Source: a bacterium (GTDB lineage Bacteria > Vulcanimicrobiota > Xenobia > RGZZ01). From it: 5,303 nucleotides of DNA. A program made the position numbers and the translations under genes. Positions 4,639 through 5,303 of this stretch are shown here, one piece after another; within the stretch, counting starts at the first letter, position 1, and every line of letters starts with the position of its first letter. Location of the stretch: NCBI GenBank assembly GCA_021782195.1, contig JAJXVI010000221.1:1-5303 (forward strand), in the 5' to 3' direction. The notes below the pieces were generated by a model, which saw nothing but the letters and a program-made list of their open reading frames with translations, did no database searches and was not told the DNA's origin.

Positions 4639-5303
4639 CGTGACCGGCCCCCCCCTCGCATCCGTACGGCGTGCCTGCGCCGAGCCCTGGTCTGCAAGAG
4701 CGGTGCTCGCATTGCTCGTCGCCGTGCAGTCGCTGCTGCTTGGATTCTCGCTGTGGCTCGTGGGGAGTGTGCATCGTTCTCCTGTCACGCGGCTCGAATC
4801 TCCACTGTTGTTTCCCGTAAAGGCCGTGGTGCTCCACCATCGCGACGTGATCGACACGGTCAGCATCTTCAGTGGGGTGCTGGGACGCGACCTCAGGGCT
4901 TCCAGCGCCGAACTGCGGGTGTCGGGTTTTCGCCGTGCGCTGGCGCCGGATCCCGGCCAGTCGAGCTGGATAGTGCTGGCAGACCGGGCTCGCCCATCTG
5001 ATGCCCTCTATCGTCTCGGGTGCGCCTCGGCTTCACGTGGAGAAGCGTCGTGGAGGACATTCAGGCGTGGTGTGACCGATGGTGTGTTGAACTTTCTGTA
5101 TGACTTTGGGGGTGCCCGGGATTCGTTTGTGCACAACTGGTCTACGGTCGGTGTCCAGGAACTTCAGATGGCTCCTCTCCTGCCGTGGACCAGGCGCCTC
5201 GACTTTGCCGTGGTTTCTTCGTGGGACGAAGCACACTGTGCCGGTATCGGGTACGTGCTTGCCAGCAACCCCGACTTTCCGATCCTGGGTCCACCGCTTC
5301 CGC
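4514..5303 (+). CDS. Membrane protein with a degenerate metallo-beta-lactamase-like domain, partial
   Basis: This frame is open from the stop at 4469-4471 to the window end; 4514 is the first in-frame GTG and is only nominal, since no start has a good ribosome site (others are GTG at 4556 and at 4640, just after the previous frame's stop). Numbered from 4514, it holds a basic segment (17-40), a transmembrane helix (about 63-86) and a soluble domain. LYDFGG (195-200) recalls the LFDTG strand of metallo-beta-lactamase-fold proteins. RLDFAVVSSWDEAHCAGIG (228-246) followed by LASNPDFPILGPP aligns with the LDAVVLSHGHxDHxGG region and the strand after it. The HxHxDH metal ligands appear as SxDxAH (codons 5219-5236), keeping only the last His, so hydrolase activity is unlikely. 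The closest pattern I can name is the COG1237 type. The true N-terminus is probably the preceding overlapping frame. Confidence 0.6.
   Translation, partial: MLVQPCCCASGNLIVGFPRLEERPLYRHVLKTLRSRRAPRVDVTGPPLASVRRACAEPWSARAVLALLVAVQSLLLGFSLWLVGSVHRSPVTRLESPLLFPVKAVVLHHRDVIDTVSIFSGVLGRDLRASSAELRVSGFRRALAPDPGQSSWIVLADRARPSDALYRLGCASASRGEASWRTFRRGVTDGVLNFLYDFGGARDSFVHNWSTVGVQELQMAPLLPWTRRLDFAVVSSWDEAHCAGIGYVLASNPDFPILGPPLP
4626..4655 (+). repeat. C6 and C8 homopolymer tracts near the frame change
   Basis: Six C at 4626-4631 and eight C at 4648-4655 flank the TGA at 4636-4638 that ends the first frame. Loss of one C in the first tract would move the upstream frame into the downstream open frame just before that stop. 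The second tract lies beyond the stop and cannot rescue it. Confidence 0.5.

Overview
The window reads as bacterial chromosome with moderately high GC. Shine-Dalgarno sites are strong, genes are tightly packed, and both alternative start codons and Sec-type signal peptides occur. I see no rRNA, tRNA, CRISPR array, transposase or phage gene. The taxon cannot be fixed from these genes; a Gram-negative or deep-branching environmental lineage is a guess.

Layout: two divergent blocks meet in a control region at about 2808-3070. The minus-strand block reads leftward: a dCTP deaminase (dcd, 2298-2807), a 144-base gap, a PLP enzyme of the D-cysteine desulfhydrase/ACC deaminase family (1119-2153), a Crp/Fnr-family regulator (427-1119) that overlaps it as TAATG, and a secreted or membrane-anchored protein of unknown function (368 down to the window edge). 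A perfect hairpin lies over the regulator's stop codon.

The plus-strand block starts with an almost perfect sigma70 promoter: TTGAAG, 17-bp spacer, TATAAT, with an extended -10. A perfect 6-1-6 inverted repeat just downstream is a likely operator. It is followed by a 48-residue membrane protein starting at TTG (3071-3217) and a membrane-anchored protein (3347-4294). The soluble part of that protein looks like the RecA-type core of DnaB helicases, but its nucleotide-binding and catalytic residues are replaced. Overlapping it by ATGA is a membrane-protein N-terminus (4291-4638). A different reading frame then takes over and stays open to the window end; it carries a transmembrane helix and a segment resembling the metallo-beta-lactamase fold with most metal ligands lost.

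The left block looks like ordinary metabolism: nucleotide pool, D-cysteine or sulfur amino-acid breakdown, and a linked regulator. The right block is the unusual part. It is a small operon of membrane proteins in which two enzyme folds seem to have become non-catalytic, with a frame change in the second. I know of no described system with this composition. The fold assignments rest on pattern recognition and need profile searches or structure prediction.
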